Of a stretch of 64,000 nt of DNA, positions 1 through 10,300 are shown piece by piece. The first letter of the stretch is position 1. Every line of letters starts with the position of its first letter. The DNA comes from Mycteria americana (taxonomy: Eukaryota; Chordata; Aves; Ciconiiformes; Ciconiidae). The notes below the pieces were generated by a model. The model had not been told where the DNA came from, made no database searches, and saw only the letters and a program-made list of their open reading frames with translations. The translations under genes were made by a program, and so were the position numbers. The stretch lies in contig NC_134370.1 in the NCBI RefSeq assembly GCF_035582795.1, positions 47,355,501 through 47,419,500 on the forward strand, written 5' to 3'.

Positions 1-1400
1 GCCAAGGGGATCGCTCACCTGGGCAGAGCCCGACTAGCATGCAGGTCAGGCTCCAAGGCGGTGAGCCCTGATGCCAGCTCAGCCGCCAACACAGCAGTTG
101 GTGTTTATTTCTGGGAGAGCCTTGAGATCCCTGATAGGGTTCTGGTGGCAGCTGCGTCCCCTTATCTCACAGGGAAAACACTCAACGGCAGCTTCGTGGC
201 TGCTGGCGCCGCTCACCGGGCAGCCAGCAAACCAAGCAAGAGCTCGGTTCAGAGCTGGTCCAGTGGGGATTGGTAACAGGCATTTGCAGGTTTTTTCTTT
301 GCTCAGTCTCTACTGATTTATCTGCTGCCTTTGGGTAGGGGATGTTCTCTGCACATGCTTTATTGATTTAATGATAGGTCTTTAAATGGGATGTATTAAG
401 ATGGCAAGTCTTGAAGGGGCTCAGTGTTAGAGGAGCTACATGATACTGCTGTTTTCTTTCTACTCGTAGTGACTTTCCTTTCTTTCTTTTTCTTTTTTTA
501 ACTTTTTAATCCTTATGCAGCTAGATAGAGGACAATGTACATCTGCTTCCCAGTCTGAAACAGTGAGTCTAAAGATAAGCAGTACATGACCTGTAGGACC
601 ACAAGCAGACAAGCTCCTAGGTATATAAAATACCTATGTACTCTTTAATACTGGTTCATTTTCCTTTTTTAACCTTGTTTTTCTTAATGCTGCTATTCAA
701 AGCTGGTGTACTTCTCTAAGCAGTGCCTGTAGTGTTATAGAGCCACTCGGTGGCACACCTAGCCTAGCTGGGCTACGGTGCTCATCGTTTTTCTGGAGGA
801 GGCACTAGGAAACCCAGCTCTTTGACCTTTGGGTTCTCGTGTTTGACGTCAGGGAGTCCATGCTGGGCTTGAATGGCGGAGTCAATCCATCCCGCAGCCA
901 CTGGACCGAGACGCTGACACACAGGCTTCAAAAGAAAGCAAGCCAAGGTTCAGAAAGGAAGGTGTCTGGGCTGTGCCAGCGTTGGCTGTTGGCATAATAC
1001 CGGCCCTGGCTGAAAGATCCTCCACAAGAGGTGGTTTTTACCCCCCTTTTGGTGAGGAGCAGGAGCCAGGTGAGCACGTTGTAGTCCCTGCTCCATGACC
1101 TGCTCCCGGCGGGGGTTCCTAACTGCAGGCGTTCAGCTGAAGGCCCGGGGGAGCGGCGGCTGGGGCCCAGTCCCACCTCACACTTCTGCTGCCTCCACCC
1201 CTGAGGCAAAGGCAAAGGGCAGGGCAGGCCCTGGGGCAGAAAAGGCCCCAGGACAGGGCAGGCTGGGCCAGGCCGAGCCTGGGGCACAGCCACAGCAGCA
1301 GCCCCACCTGCTGCCGGGGTGGCTCCGGCTGGCATGGTGCTGGGCCCAGCCGCGGCCGGGCACCGGGGCGGCTGCGGGCCAGCCAAGCCCTGGGCGGTGC
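1..1400. other. Upstream flank of B2M, no gene recognised
   Basis: I see no coding region I can recognise in this stretch. It starts with moderately GC-rich sequence, passes through an AT-rich part near 350-720 with a T-rich run near 480-510, and becomes GC-rich and CpG-containing from about 1090 onward as the B2M promoter approaches. Open frames near 928-1577 on both strands lie in this GC-rich promoter DNA, have biased low-complexity composition and match no family I know. A perfect palindromic CRE octamer is at 844-851. Confidence 0.6.
844..851. promoter_or_regulatory. Palindromic CRE octamer (TGACGTCA)
   Basis: The sequence TGACGTCA is present exactly once here, about 700 bases before the likely B2M start site. 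This is the full consensus for CREB/ATF binding. Whether it acts on B2M or on a gene to the left is unknown; one 8-base match can also occur by chance. Confidence 0.3.
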
Positions 1401-1410
1401 CTCGGGCCTG

Positions 1411-1428
1411 AAGCGAAAGCGAAAGCGA
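1411..1428 (+). promoter_or_regulatory. ISRE-like interferon response element of B2M
   Basis: Three tandem GAAAGC-like units (AAGCGAAAGCGAAAGCGA) form an IRF-type binding site of the GAAANNGAAA pattern. It sits about 155 bases before the likely start site and just upstream of the X and Y boxes, the order known in MHC class I and B2M promoters. IRF1/IRF binding and interferon induction are inferred from the family, not shown. Confidence 0.75.
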
Positions 1429-1477
1429 CACTGCCAGCAGGCGGGCGGGCTCGCATAACCTCTCAGCTCCCTGTCTG

Positions 1478-1496
1478 CCTGGAGACTGATGACGCG
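1478..1496 (+). promoter_or_regulatory. X1/X2 box of the B2M SXY module
   Basis: CCTGGAGACTGAT resembles the X1 box bound by the RFX complex, and it runs directly into TGACGCG, a near-consensus X2/CRE half. Together with the Y box 17 bases downstream this is the enhanceosome that recruits NLRC5/CIITA at MHC genes. The exact S/W box upstream is not clear to me. Confidence 0.7.
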
Positions 1497-1512
1497 TGGG
1501 CAGTTCCGCACC

Positions 1513-1522
1513 GTGATTGGCC
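1513..1522 (+). promoter_or_regulatory. Y box (inverted CCAAT) of B2M
   Basis: GTGATTGGCC contains ATTGG, the reverse of CCAAT, and matches the NF-Y bound Y box of MHC-type promoters. Its distance from the X box (about two helical turns between centres) fits the known stereo-specific spacing. Confidence 0.75.
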
Positions 1523-1537
1523 GCGAGCAGCAGGGGC

Positions 1538-1544
1538 TATAAAA
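1538..1544 (+). promoter_or_regulatory. TATA box of B2M
   Basis: TATAAAA lies 57-63 bases before the start codon. This predicts transcription start near 1566-1572 and a 5'UTR of about 30 bases. The combination of TATA, Y box, X box and ISRE within 135 bases is a complete MHC-type promoter. Confidence 0.75.
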
Positions 1545-1600
1545 GGCAGCGGGCGAACAGGGCGGGTTAGTCTGTGAGGTGAAAGGAGCGGAGAGCGGCT

Positions 1601-2899
1601 ATGGAGCTGGCGGTGAAGGTGGGGGTCCTGGTGCTGATCGCACTGGTCGGCCTGGGGGAGGCAGATGGTGAGTACCCGGGGCGGCGTGAAGGGAGGTGAG
1701 GGGGACGGGAGGTGCTGTGAGGGGCCCGGTACCAGTTACCGGCGGGGGCAGGAGGTGCTGTGAGGGGCCTGGTACCCATGGGGCGGGCAGTGAGGGTCTT
1801 GTTACTGGTAAGGGGTGGGGGGGGCAGGTGCCTTGAGGGGCCCCGTACCGGTTACCGGGGGCGGGGGGGCCCTTATACGGTGGGGAGCAGGTGCTGTGAG
1901 TGGTCCGGTACCGGGGAGGGGGGCAGTCAGGGCCCTGTTACTGGTGTGAGCTGGGGAGGTGCTGTGAGGGTGCCGGTTCTCGTGTCCGGGTGGGTGGTGC
2001 CCGCTGCAGCCCTACTTCTCACTGCCCTATTACCCCCCTCTCCAGAGGCACCAAAGGTGGAGGTGTACTCCCGCAAACGTGTCACACCTGGAGAGGAAAA
2101 CACCCTCAACTGCTTTGTGAGTGGTTTCCACCCTCCAAAGATTGACATCTCCCTCCTCAAGAACGGGGAGCCCATGAGCAACGTGAAATACACGGACATG
2201 TCCTTCAATGACAAGTGGCATTTCCAGCGCCTGGTGTACGCGCCATTCACTCCCAAGAAGGGCGACGTCTACGTTTGCAGGGTGGCCCATTCCACCTTCA
2301 GAGAGCCGCAGTCATTCCGATGGGGTATTGTGTGCCTTCCTCTTCAAGCTTTGCCGCTGTTCATGTGCAGAAGCCAGAGCTTGTTAATTTATATCCACAG
2401 TGTCTCTGTTCCCCTTCTCAGGAAACAGGGTGCTATAATGGGGTAGACTTTGAAGGTCTTGTGCTATAGATGGAAAATTAACTTGGTTTCAGTGGGGCTG
2501 CTGAAAAGGCTGTGTATACGTACCCGTGAAAGAGTTTGTTAGTAGCAGACAGGGAAGACTTGCCTGGGTGTTACCTGTAGGTATTTGGTTGTGCTGTGTC
2601 TGATGACTCTTAGTAGAGCACTCTGATCTCTTCTGGGTGAACTTGCCTAGAAAGAGATGGGTCATGCAATGATTTTTGGCTTTATATTTGGTGAACATAA
2701 AGAAAGATATAGCAGTGGGGACTGATTGTGGTGACCTAGCCTGCTGCAGCAAGGAGACAGCCAAGCAAAGGCACCTCTCTGATTACTGCACTGTGGCTGT
2801 TTCCAGCAGGGGTGGGCTTGTGGTGATGGGTGAGAGGGGCTGCTGTTTGCCCCGAAGCCTAATGCTCTCCTGTTCTTTCTTGCAGATGAAGACTTCTAA
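1601..2899 (+). CDS. B2M: Beta-2-microglobulin, complete
   Basis: This encodes the light chain of MHC class I molecules, secreted through the ER and held non-covalently on the class I heavy chain at the cell surface. Coding exons are 1601-1667, 2046-2324 and 2886-2899, all with GT-AG introns, giving 119 residues, the same length as I recall for chicken. Residues 1-21 are a signal peptide ([20 protein letters not shown]). The mature part is one Ig C1 domain: Cys45 and Cys100 form the expected disulfide, with the motifs SGFHPP (48-53), [13 protein letters not shown] (73-85) and YVCRVAH (98-104). The protein ends FRWDEDF, with the last three residues and the stop in the tiny third exon, as in mammals, where the fourth exon is also non-coding. 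The promoter upstream has ISRE, X, Y and TATA elements, predicting interferon and NLRC5 control. It appears intact. Confidence 0.97.
1708..1985 (+). repeat. Degenerate minisatellite in B2M intron 1
   Basis: Imperfect tandem copies start at about 1708, 1750, 1826, 1888 and 1954. Each opens with a version of GGTGCTGTGAGGGGCC followed by GGTACC and a G-rich tail, with unit length varying from about 40 to 75 bases. It fills most of the 378-base intron between coding exons 1 and 2. Confidence 0.7.
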
Positions 2900-4635
2900 G
2901 CTGTGTCTGGCATAGTCATGGTGAGTTACGCTGATGCTCCACGCTATGCTGGTAAGGGGAACGTGGACTGCTTTCCGTGGGGGGAAGTCTGTAGCTTGCA
3001 GAGTTGAGGAACAAAAGCAACCACCCAAAAAAAAAAGTCTAGTGTTGCCACTGATTGGTAGCAGAGCTGTTCCCACACCCTTTCCACCTGCTATTTTGGC
3101 CAATTCTCAGCCATACCTTGCCTACAAAAGTCTCCTTTGCTCAGAAGAAAGGAGCCCCTTGGAGCAAAACTTCCCTGCATGCCTTTCGTGTGTCTGCCAG
3201 ATACTGTTTGGAGTTGTCACGTGTCCTCTAGGGCTTCTCCAGACCCTGTGGTGCTATATTCTGTCTAGTGAGGAGGAAGTTGCCATACCTGGAAATCCCC
3301 GTGATGTGGGGGCAGGCAGGCTGGTTAACCCTGCAGTGGGCAGCATGTCAGCTTGGTAATGTGGGATTTATGAGGCACAGGTCAGTGCCTTGCTGCCAGA
3401 CCAGAAACAGTCTTGATTCACTGGTGTCTCATAGTCTGAGTGCTCTGGGTTCTTCAAACTATCTGGGCATAACTGATCTGGATTTAGCAATTGGGTAAAT
3501 ACTAGTTTAACCCTTGAAAGGGAAAACAAAACTAAAGATATATGGCCTAGCTGACATAGTTGCAGTGCTGGTTGAAACACCTTGGTTAATTACCCTGGTA
3601 GAGGCTGGATAATTATTAACTGCCCAGGACAAGCCTTGGCAAGACCTCACTTGAAATGCCCTCCACACTGGACCAGAAGAATGTTATCGATGGCTTTTAG
3701 ACAGACAATCATGAGTCAAATGAAGTTTGTAAATTGGAAAAACTGCCTTGGGCATTTCTTCTTGGGAAGATGTAGGTGGATCAGAGTCCTTCACATCTCA
3801 CTGTCTAATGCTGCTCTCCCTCTAAAGCTCTCCAGCCCTTTGTGGCTGTAAAGCAGCAAAGGCTAGGAGGGGGGTTAGGCTTCCAGGGACAAGAGAAAAT
3901 GGAGGTCAGTTGACCAGCTTTCTAGTGGGGGACAACAGAAGAAGGTACACTCTTAATTTGTAGCAGAAAAGCTGAGGTGTGATACTGGGGGCTGGGGAAA
4001 GGCTCAAGGGATCCCTGAGAGCCAAAAATGGTTGGACTGGAAGGATATTTAGAAGGCATGCTGTTAGTGCTTAAGTGTTTGCTTCTAACTGCTGCTTGAG
4101 ATGGGATGCTGAGGTAAAGGGACCCATGATTTGATACAGTACAAGACATTTCTAGGTAACAGAGCTCTGAAAAATTATATACAGCCACTCTTCTGGTTTG
4201 TCACTCGCTTTTGGGACCGGGGATGGAAACCTGGCCCCAGGGCAGGGTCTGGGGTGTGCTGTGCCCATGTGGCAGTGTGGTGTGCAGTGGCTTTGGTGGG
4301 ACATTGGTGTGAAGGTCACTGATGGTGAGGGATGCCTAGCTTTCTTGGAGGTGGGACATTGGTGACTTGGCTAGAGTCTGGAGTCTCTGACTGCAGTTGG
4401 AGTTCCCTTGTAGAAAACACTTTTTTTTCCTACAGTAATTACAGTTGAAGGTGTGAGGAGACTGACATCAGTCACTCTGTTTTCCCCCATGCAGGTCTGA
4501 AGAATTCTGCCTTGCAAGTCAAAATCGTCTTGAGCTTCTGTCCTTTCTTCACATCTCACTTGTGAATATGATGAAGAGCAGCAATAGTCTTCATCGCGGA
4601 ATTCCTTCTTTAATAAAGCATATCTTTAAAATATG
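2900..4635 (+). other. B2M: B2M 3'UTR, split by an intron
   Basis: After the stop, exon 3 runs on to 2920, where a GTGAGT donor follows. The acceptor GCAG at 4491-4494 opens a wholly non-coding last exon from 4495. The intron 2921-4494 holds no recognisable gene. The 3' end is set by AATAAA at 4612-4617, so cleavage near 4630-4640 is expected. A stop codon only 21 bases before the last recognised donor keeps the transcript safe from nonsense-mediated decay. Confidence 0.8.
4612..4617 (+). promoter_or_regulatory. B2M poly(A) signal AATAAA
   Basis: This canonical hexamer is followed within 60 bases by GT/T-rich sequence including a T run near 4664-4675. It is the first AATAAA after the last B2M exon starts. 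Confidence 0.8.
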
Positions 4636-4639
4636 GTTT

Positions 4640-7180
4640 ACCCAAAGCAGTATATGAGCTAGGCTTTTTTTTTTTTGAGCACATAGCTATAAATGTCTAC
4701 ATTACTGATTAAAAAACAATTGTAGCTCTTCAGTGCTCTGAATGGAACAGGATTTTTATCTAAATAAAATTGGAGGACTTCAGTGGAGTCCTTAAAATGT
4801 TTCTTTAGAGTCTTGTGACAAGCCAAGCTTATTTTGTGGGCTCCCATGGCCACTGGGTTGTGGGTGGATCTGGCAGGTGGTGGCACTATGCTCAAGTGCA
4901 TGCTTTTTAGCCTACTGAGAAGGTGCAGGAACCCTTTTCCATTAAAAAAAAAAAAAAGAATTAAAGGTTTCTTGTTTATGTGGGATCTGCCTGGCCACAT
5001 GCTCCTGAGTTGCTCTGAAGGGATGGGCACGAGGTTTAAAAAAGGGACAAAGTGACCTTGGGGTCTGATCTTAAAGCTGGGTGAGAGGAAAAGGAGTGGA
5101 TAGGCAGGGTATGGTGTCCACTTCAAGGGTGAGAACTCCAGCTGATGCGTCTTGGGGGTGTGTGGTGTAGAGCTGGGCTGAGCGGAAGCAGATGTGTCAG
5201 TGGCTTTCATTTCTGCTTTCGTCTTCTGCAAGCAGCTCACCCCATGAAGCCCTGTTGGGGGCTGATCTTCCCCCATGCTTTGGGGGTTTGATGGCACTAC
5301 CCAAAATGGCACTACTCAGTAGAGTTTGGCAGCCTGCTTTTATTTTATGAAGTCGGTATGATCGTTGAATTGAGGAGGATCTCATCAATGCAGATCTTGT
5401 GTATGTGAACAAGGATTGCTGGCAGCCCAGTGGGTGTGATCTATCACATGTCTCTTCTTGGATGTATTAAGATTTGCTGTGACTGGTGTCAGAGAACACC
5501 CACTCAAGATTTTGAGGCATCTTGGCTTGTTTTGTAGCTTTTTTCCATTAAAACTACATTTTCTGTGATGTACAAGAATAATAATAACTGTCCTGTGCAA
5601 ACCTCTGGCTTTGCTTGAAAAGACATTTACCTAGAAGACAAATACTTTGCTACAAGCAACAATTTTCTGGGTGAAGGGAGCAGTTATGGGGACTTTGCAC
5701 TCACTAGAGGAGCATTCAAACGAGGAGAGGTGGGGATGTCACATCTGGGTGCAAGCAAAGTGCTTGTGACCCAGCATGGGATGGCAAGACGCACTGGAGC
5801 CACTGCACAGCTCAGCCTGCAACGCCAGCCATACTCGAGACCAGCCAGGGACTGCACCAGCCTCAGCAGTGGTCTGTCTGTGGTAGAAGATGGTCTGGGA
5901 GGGAGGAAAAGGTTTTGGCTTCTCCTCTGGAGACCCCAGCAGAGCAGCACAGCCTGCTGTGAGAGCCCAAGGTGGCTTGAGTTGTGGACAACGTCCTGGC
6001 TTCCTCCTCTGGATCACAAAGAGCCACCAAAGTGTCTGCCACCACCTCGGCTTTACTTTACTATTGTCAAGAGCATCACACAGTAATGACTGGGTGCATC
6101 ACACTGAGAGGAAAACCTCATCCTTATTAGGACAGGAGTGGCGTTGGTTGCAGAAGCTGGAGATGCTGTGGCACAGGCAATGTGAGACAACCACGTCTCC
6201 AAGGGAAACTTACATCAACATCTTCCTGCACCAGGGAAGTCTTTGCCCTGATTGCATCTGTGGGCTTTTTGTGGTCTTACTTAGGAAATATTTTGATAGC
6301 TTACTAAAAAATCCCCCCTCTGGGAGAGACTGATGCACGACAATCCCAGAGGCTGGCTAATTTTGATTAACACCTGAATTTTGGGACCATATCTAGAACA
6401 ATCTTCTCTGTTTTATGTTTGGGGTCCAGCTTGGGGAGGGTCCAAAGGTATCCGGGATGAAGGTGTACTGCTGCTGCTGGCTTTTCAGCAAAAGTTCCCA
6501 GGAGATGGAGTTGTTGAGAGATATCTTGGCAAGTTTGAAGCATGAAACAAGCCTCATTTGTGGTTTATGAAATACAAGCAATTTTGCTGCAAGTAAACTA
6601 TTTCCTGAGTCAACCAAATACAAGTGTTTTTAGGAGAACAACTTCTATGAGAACAACTCTCTAGGAGAACAGGTCTCCAGGGGAGCTCGTTCCCAGCATG
6701 GGACAGAGGGAAGGAGCCAGGACCAGGCAGTGTGAAGGCTTTTGCCTCATCTTTCTGCAGAAGCTGGAAGAGATTCAGAAGATGGGGCAGGGTGTGGAGA
6801 GGACCAAGGCCATCAGATGCTGCCTGGCTCTGCCAGTGTCTTGTCCTGGGCAAGTCAGCCACAGATACCATCTCCACTGTGCCCTCGGCTTGTCCTGTCC
6901 CCTTTCCAGAGGTGACACAAGTTGCTCAGAGCCATGGAGGGTTTCCAGAGGAGGCTGAGCATCAACGCACCCCGGACACCAGTGTTGCAATCCTGGGGCA
7001 GCCCCACTTCTAGTGCAGCTGCGTGTAGGTGTGGGTCATTTTGGGGCCCTCAGCCAAATGCAGACAGGCACAGGGATGTGGCAGTAGGGGCCGGGACCCC
7101 TCATGAGGGATGGTTTGAAACCTGTATGGCTTCAGTTGCCGGTGTGAGTCAGGGGAACAGACAGCCCTGAAAACGGCCAC
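4640..7180. other. Intergenic DNA between B2M and TERB2
   Basis: No gene, RNA or mobile element is recognised here. The left half has A/T homopolymers (4664-4675 and 4944-4957). Several open frames of 60-217 codons on both strands have no family resemblance. The longest (4659-5312, minus strand) includes phenylalanine and lysine runs that are simply the translated homopolymers. GC content rises toward 7170. Confidence 0.6.
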
Positions 7181-7310
7181 CGCGCCTCTCCTCAGCGCCC
7201 GCCGCCCCTCAGGTTCCCGCCGCTGCCGCTCAGAGCTCGCCCCGCCCCCGCCGCCCCTCAGCGTCCTCCCGCCGCTGCCCCTCAGGTTCCCGCCGCCGCT
7301 TCATGCCGCG
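7180..7310 (+). promoter_or_regulatory. CpG-rich promoter and 5'UTR region of TERB2
   Basis: This is a short CpG-dense stretch directly upstream of the TERB2 start codon, with two related copies of a CCTCAGGTTCCCGCCGC block (near 7208 and 7281). No TATA box is visible. The transcription start cannot be placed. Confidence 0.55.
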
Positions 7311-10300
7311 ATGTTCCGGGGCCACCGCGCCTGGTTCTCGCAGAGCGTCAGCCCGGCCCCGCGGGAGCTGTGGGGTGAGGGATCCCGGCGGCGCCTCGGA
7401 GATAAGCAATGGGCACGAAGCTGACACATCCCCTTGGTGGGCAGAGAAATGGCAGCACGGCCCTGTCACCCCTCGGTGGGGCAGAGCAATGGCGGTACAG
7501 CCCTGTCACCCCTCAGTGCGGCAAAGCAGGACTGAGCCCCCTACAGCGGGGCAGAGCATGGGTTTGCCAGGTCCCCCCAGTGCTGGGGCAGGGCACGGTG
7601 TCCCCACACTGAAGAAAAGGCTAGAAGGGCCCTCAATGGGGTGGTAGGAGACCCACAGCCATGGGGGACCCATCACAGCTCCCACTTCAGGGCCCAGCAC
7701 TGCGGCCCCAGAACCAGCCCAGGCAGCCAGCCCCATCCCGGGCCACCTTGAGTCCACCCAGGCACGTTGGGGTGGGAACACGCTGGGGCGGGGACACGCT
7801 GGGGCATCCACCTTCCTCCTCTCCCCTCTTCCCCCTGCAGCAGCCGGTGGTGGGGTGCTCACCCACCAGTGGGACGCCGACTACCTCTTCAGCAGCGATG
7901 CCGCCCACCCGGACACCCGCAGGTGGGCTGTGTTCCCCAGCTGCCCTCCCCCCCCAGTGTCACACCCATGTCAGCAGCACCTTCCTTGCTTGGGAGATGC
8001 CTGCTCACATGGCATTTCACACTCACATGGAGCCCTCTCCATGGGATGTCTGTCATGCGATTGCAGCGCGCTGGAGGGTCATGGTTACACTGACAGTTGG
8101 ACGTAGAGAGCGAAAGATAAATGAAAGCATAGATAACGGGTTTAATGTATTTAAAGTATTTAATGGATGCCAACATCCTTATAAAAGCCAGGTGGTGTTT
8201 CTAAAGTGCCTGGTACAGGTCTGCTGGGCTTTTACTGCTTTTACCAGTCTGAAAACACACCCACACTAAACCGTATCTAGGCAAAACAGAAAACGGCTAT
8301 AAAAACCATCCATGCATTAGGCTGGCTTAACTCTGATGTAAATTAAACTAATTGTGCTGGTTTTCTTGCTACCTTTGAATTGATCTACTGGAAAACTCAG
8401 GGTCTAAAATAGAGGTGATATCGTCCCCAAGGAAGGAACCAGGTGCAAAAAAAGGCAGTGTGAGTTAACTCTGAAAGCAAACATGGGGGTAGAAATGTCT
8501 GGAAAAGGGCTGAATTGCTACTTTCCTTCTGCTTGTTTAATATAAAAAATCAGAGAGCTCAACAATGTTTGCACAAATATAAGGAAAGGCTATTGACCAT
8601 CTTCCTCCACCCAGTGAATATTTATATATATTCAATATCATGTAAATATATTTATGTGAAAGGGAACTGCAATGTTTTCTTGCAATGCTCTGCGGCAGGC
8701 TTTGCTAGGCTGGACTAAGCAGCTTCTTTTAAGACATGATTGCTTAAAACTGCCTTAGATTTTTGTAATCCTTCAGCCACCCGCGCCACCTTCAGGAGGA
8801 GAAACCCAGAGTAATGACCTTCCTTCTGCCACAGCATCCCGCCAGACTGGGTTGTTCCCCCAGGGGGAATTATATATATGTTCAATGTATATATTCAGAC
8901 TATTTATTAGGAAAAATGTAATCATTATCCATACCCTTAAACCCGGCAAACAATATTTAATTCCCCTCTAAGGAGGATGGTGAGTGCTTGAGCATCCTCC
9001 ACCCACCCTTCCTTGCTCAGCTGTAGTGCTGCCACTGTTTGGGGACTGTGCCATGAGCCTGAGCAGGGACCAGTGGGGTTAAGAATAAATAAATAAAAAC
9101 CACATTTCCCCCCCTCCCCAAAGAACCGGTCTCGTCTCGAGAGCAGGTTGTGGAGCGGTGCCATTTAGTCCCTAAAAATATGCATTTACCTTGTCCCTGG
9201 TGTCCTTCCTCCAGGCTGCTCTCAGGAGGTGCCAGCAGCTGGAACCATAAAGGGACGTTACTGGTAGAGTCTCATAGTTAGAAAATTACAGAAAATTAGG
9301 TGCTTTTGGCAAAAATACCGGATCAGGTCAGTTTTAATGACAATATCCCTTCAAATTGTTTTGTTTAGGGTTTTTTTCAGGCTTACCTTTGGAAACCAGA
9401 TGTCTTTTTCTCTTCCAGAATACACGAGAGCCTCGATTACATGGAGGGCAGAGCTACGGTCTTTCACTCCTGTTACATCTCTGTGTGGGCGCGCACCCGT
9501 GCGGGAGAAGAGCTGTCGGTGGTTCTGGGCCACTTCGTCTTGCCTCCCGCCTGCTTGCAAGAAGGTTGGGGGGGAAAAGAAAACATCAGGGTTTGGCTGT
9601 CCTGCGGGTTTCCCTGTGAGCAGAGCCTTTTGGGGTGCAAACAAGAATGTCCAGGTACTTCTGCTCTAGGTGGAGGGAATTTCCTTCTGCTGGGAGTGAT
9701 TCTTCCTCCCTGGAGGCAGAGAATGCTCCATCTATTATATTCTCCATCTATTATAATCGAATCATAGAATCACAGAATGGTTTGGGTTGGAAGGGACCTT
9801 AAAGATCATCTAGTCCAACCCCCCTGCCATGGGCAGGGACATCTTTGACTAGATCAGGTTGCTCATAGCCCTATCCAACCTGACCTGGAACATTTCCAGG
9901 GATGGGGTATCCACAACTTCTCTGGGCAACCTGTTCCAGTGTTTCACCACCCTCACAGTGAAGAATTTCTTCCTAATATCTAATCTAAATCTACCCTCTT
10001 TCAGTTTAAAACCATTACCCCTCATCCTGTCACTACGGTCCCTGATAAAGAGTCCCTCCCCTTTCTTGTAGGCCCCTTCAGGTACTGGAAGGCTGCTACA
10101 AGGTCTCCCTGGAGCCTTCTCTTCTCCAGGCTGAACAACCCCAACTCTCTCAGCCTGTCCTCATACGGGAGGTGCTCCAGCCCCCTGATCACCCCTGTGG
10201 CCCTCCACTGGCCGATGTCTTTCTTATGCTGGGGGCCCTAGAGCTGGACACAGTCCTCCAGGTGGGGTGTCACCACAACAGAGTAGAAGGGGAGAATCAC

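Noticed and set aside
4659-5312. A 217-codon minus-strand frame downstream of B2M
   Set aside because: It includes translated poly-T/poly-A runs and matches no family; a chance frame.
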